This document shows positions 5,799 to 6,807 of a DNA stretch of 6,807 bases, piece after piece. The notes below the pieces were generated by a model. It did no database searches. It had not been told where the DNA came from and was given only the letters and a program-made list of their open reading frames with translations. How positions within the stretch are numbered: the first letter of the stretch is position 1; the number at the start of each line of letters is the position of its first letter. Where the stretch lies: positions 1 to 6,807 of the forward strand of contig CAIVHJ010000328.1 in assembly GCA_903905665.1 (NCBI GenBank). The letters are read 5' to 3'. The position numbers and the translations under genes were made by a program. Source of the stretch: an uncultured Phycisphaerales bacterium (GTDB lineage: Bacteria > Planctomycetota > Phycisphaerae > UBA1845 > CAIVHJ01).

Positions 5799-6657
5799 GC
5801 GACGCCTCCACCCACTGATGCACGCGGGAAACATCCTGCCGAATTTGCTCTTTCAGTTGCTCTGCTGACGCGAATCGCTGCTGAGCGCGAATCCACTCGC
5901 CGAAACTCAACCGAATTCTCTCACCGGTAAAATCCCGGCCGCCTTTCAGCAAATGCGCCTCCACCTGCATTCGATTGTCGCCAAACGTCGGCGCCGTACC
6001 CACGCTGATCGCGGAGGGCCAGGATTGTTCGTTCACAATCGCCAAGCCGGCATAAACACCTTCGGCGGGAATCATTTGTTCGATCTGTCCCAGATTGGCC
6101 GTCGGAAATCCAAATTCGACGCCGCGACCATGACCGTGCTGCACGACCCCCGTCAGCCGATACGGCCGTCCCAAACACAACCGGGCCTCATGCACGCGAC
6201 CCTCCCGAAGCAATTGTCGGACCAGCGAACTCGATACGAAAACTGTCTCTCCACCCTTCACCTGAACCGTCACGGGGTCCACCACGAACATTTCAAAACC
6301 GTGTCGCCGCCCCATCTGCTGCAACAAATCCACCGTTCCCCGACGGCCTTTTCCGAAACCAAACGATCGCCCTTCCACCACGTGAGTCGGAGCAAACGAA
6401 TCGACGATGATCCGCTCGACAAAATTTTCCGGTTCCATACCGAGCAAGCCCGGTTCGCTTTGCAGAACGACGGTGACATCCACCCCCAGATGAGCCAAAC
6501 AAGACGTTTTTTCGTCGAGGGTCATCAGTCGCTCGGGCGCTCGATTCGGCGTGACAATTTGAAGCGGGTGCGGTTCAAATGTTACAGCGACCACCCGGCC
6601 ACCGGTCTGAACGGCGAACAACTCCGCCTGCGCCACCAACTGCTGATGACCCCGATG
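5779..6657 (-). CDS. ribF: Bifunctional riboflavin kinase / FAD synthetase RibF, 5' end missing
   Basis: RibF phosphorylates riboflavin to FMN and adenylates FMN to FAD in the cytosol. Homology begins at 6657 with HRGHQQLVAQA, which matches the nucleotidyltransferase signature GxFDGVHRGHQ from its histidine onward. Further FAD synthetase motifs are FEPHP, GRSFGFGKGRRGT and VSSSLVRQLL (an ISSTxIR-type motif). The riboflavin kinase domain follows with GRPYRLTGVVQHGHGRG, GFPTANL, EGVYAG, VGTAPTF and the catalytic-type glutamate in VEAHLL. The C-terminus is complete, and the stop TAA at 5779-5781 lies within nrnA. The N-terminal 20 or so residues, including GxFDGV, are absent: the codon before His is TAG and the one before that TAA. 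The first usable start inside is TTG at 6639, which would drop the HRGH motif and should destroy adenylyltransferase activity. Either the gene is truly broken or the sequence to the right is wrongly joined. About 293 codons remain of the usual 305-320. Confidence 0.93.
   Translation of the reverse strand, partial: HRGHQQLVAQAELFAVQTGGRVVAVTFEPHPLQIVTPNRAPERLMTLDEKTSCLAHLGVDVTVVLQSEPGLLGMEPENFVERIIVDSFAPTHVVEGRSFGFGKGRRGTVDLLQQMGRRHGFEMFVVDPVTVQVKGGETVFVSSSLVRQLLREGRVHEARLCLGRPYRLTGVVQHGHGRGVEFGFPTANLGQIEQMIPAEGVYAGLAIVNEQSWPSAISVGTAPTFGDNRMQVEAHLLKGGRDFTGERIRLSFGEWIRAQQRFASAEQLKEQIRQDVSRVHQWVEASRDWIES
5805..5809 (-). promoter_or_regulatory. Ribosome binding site GGAGG deciding the nrnA GTG start
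   Basis: On the minus strand TGGAGG is followed by CGTCGC and GTG at 5798. It lies inside the last codons of ribF, so ribosomes finishing ribF would reach the nrnA start directly. Confidence 0.7.
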
Positions 6658-6807
6658 CTATTACGGATTCCAGCGCAATAATTTATCAGAAATTTGATAG
6701 CGCAAACACTCTTCTGCAGGCCAAGAAGAAGGACGGCACCATAATAAATTATACATATACAAAAAACGTGTCAGCGGCAACAGCAACAGCAATCGCGAGA
6801 AAAGGAC
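6658..6807. other. Unassigned A+T-richer tail replacing the ribF 5' end
   Basis: This 150-bp stretch has about 41% G+C by hand count, below the rest of the window, and matches nothing I know. It contains AGCGCAA twice (6672-6678 and 6699-6705), a small dyad TATCA/TGATA (6684-6699), A-runs, and an AACAGC repeat near 6780-6790. Two frames stay open: one on the plus strand (6663 to the end, 48 codons) and one on the minus strand in phase with ribF, ending in TAA TAG at the junction. Neither gives a recognisable protein. It may be the edge of an inserted element or an assembly join. Confidence 0.6.

Noticed and set aside
5953..6681. 242-codon plus-strand frame opposite ribF
   Set aside because: It lies opposite a well-recognised ribF frame, has no homology I can see, and is a typical shadow of G+C-biased codons.
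1..6807. Search for CRISPR repeats, tRNA or rRNA genes, transposases and defence or toxin-antitoxin genes
   Set aside because: None was seen by eye; apart from the ribF junction the window consists of ordinary housekeeping genes.

Overview
The window looks like a chromosomal piece of a moderately G+C-rich bacterium (the base composition looks mid-50s percent, not counted exactly). It carries core housekeeping genes and is cut off at both ends. A planctomycete or similar deep-branching Gram-negative is my best guess. The reasons are a MutL with the built-in endonuclease of methyl-independent mismatch repair, frequent CGA arginine codons in all genes, and a large exported protein with no familiar family. 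There is no 16S or other marker, so this placement is an inference of low to moderate confidence. I see no tRNA, rRNA, CRISPR array, transposase or phage gene.

Layout. Positions 1-669 (+) hold the C-terminal 222 residues of a FabF-type beta-ketoacyl-ACP synthase. Converging on it is a 133-residue charged, helical protein of unknown function (708-1109, -). A 345-bp divergent gap follows. Its right half is unusually structured: three TCTCA repeats spaced exactly 10 bp apart, a 25-codon upstream reading frame with a strong ribosome binding site, a perfect extended -10 box, and a 7-bp inverted repeat whose right arm contains the mutL start codon. mutL itself (1455-3275, +) is complete, with the ATPase, beta-clamp-binding and endonuclease motifs intact.

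A three-gene minus-strand operon converges on mutL with only 7 bp between the stops: ribF (5779-6657), nrnA (4779-5798) and a secreted protein of unknown function (3283-4782). The genes overlap. ribF/nrnA share 20 bp, with a GTG start fixed by a GGAGG site, and nrnA/secreted protein share the 4 bases ATGA. This layout predicts cotranscription and translational coupling. RibF makes FMN and FAD; NrnA clears nanoRNA and pAp; the exported protein has no evident link to either.

ribF is broken at its 5' end. Homology runs up to the HRGH motif and is then replaced by in-frame TAG and TAA codons and 150 bp of more A+T-rich sequence (about 41% G+C by hand count) that reads off the window end. A chimeric contig end is the simplest explanation; a real insertion or rearrangement is the alternative.

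No clearly new multi-gene system is visible. The most interesting candidate is the control region of mutL, which could be either a leaderless promoter or a small upstream peptide coupled to mutL translation.
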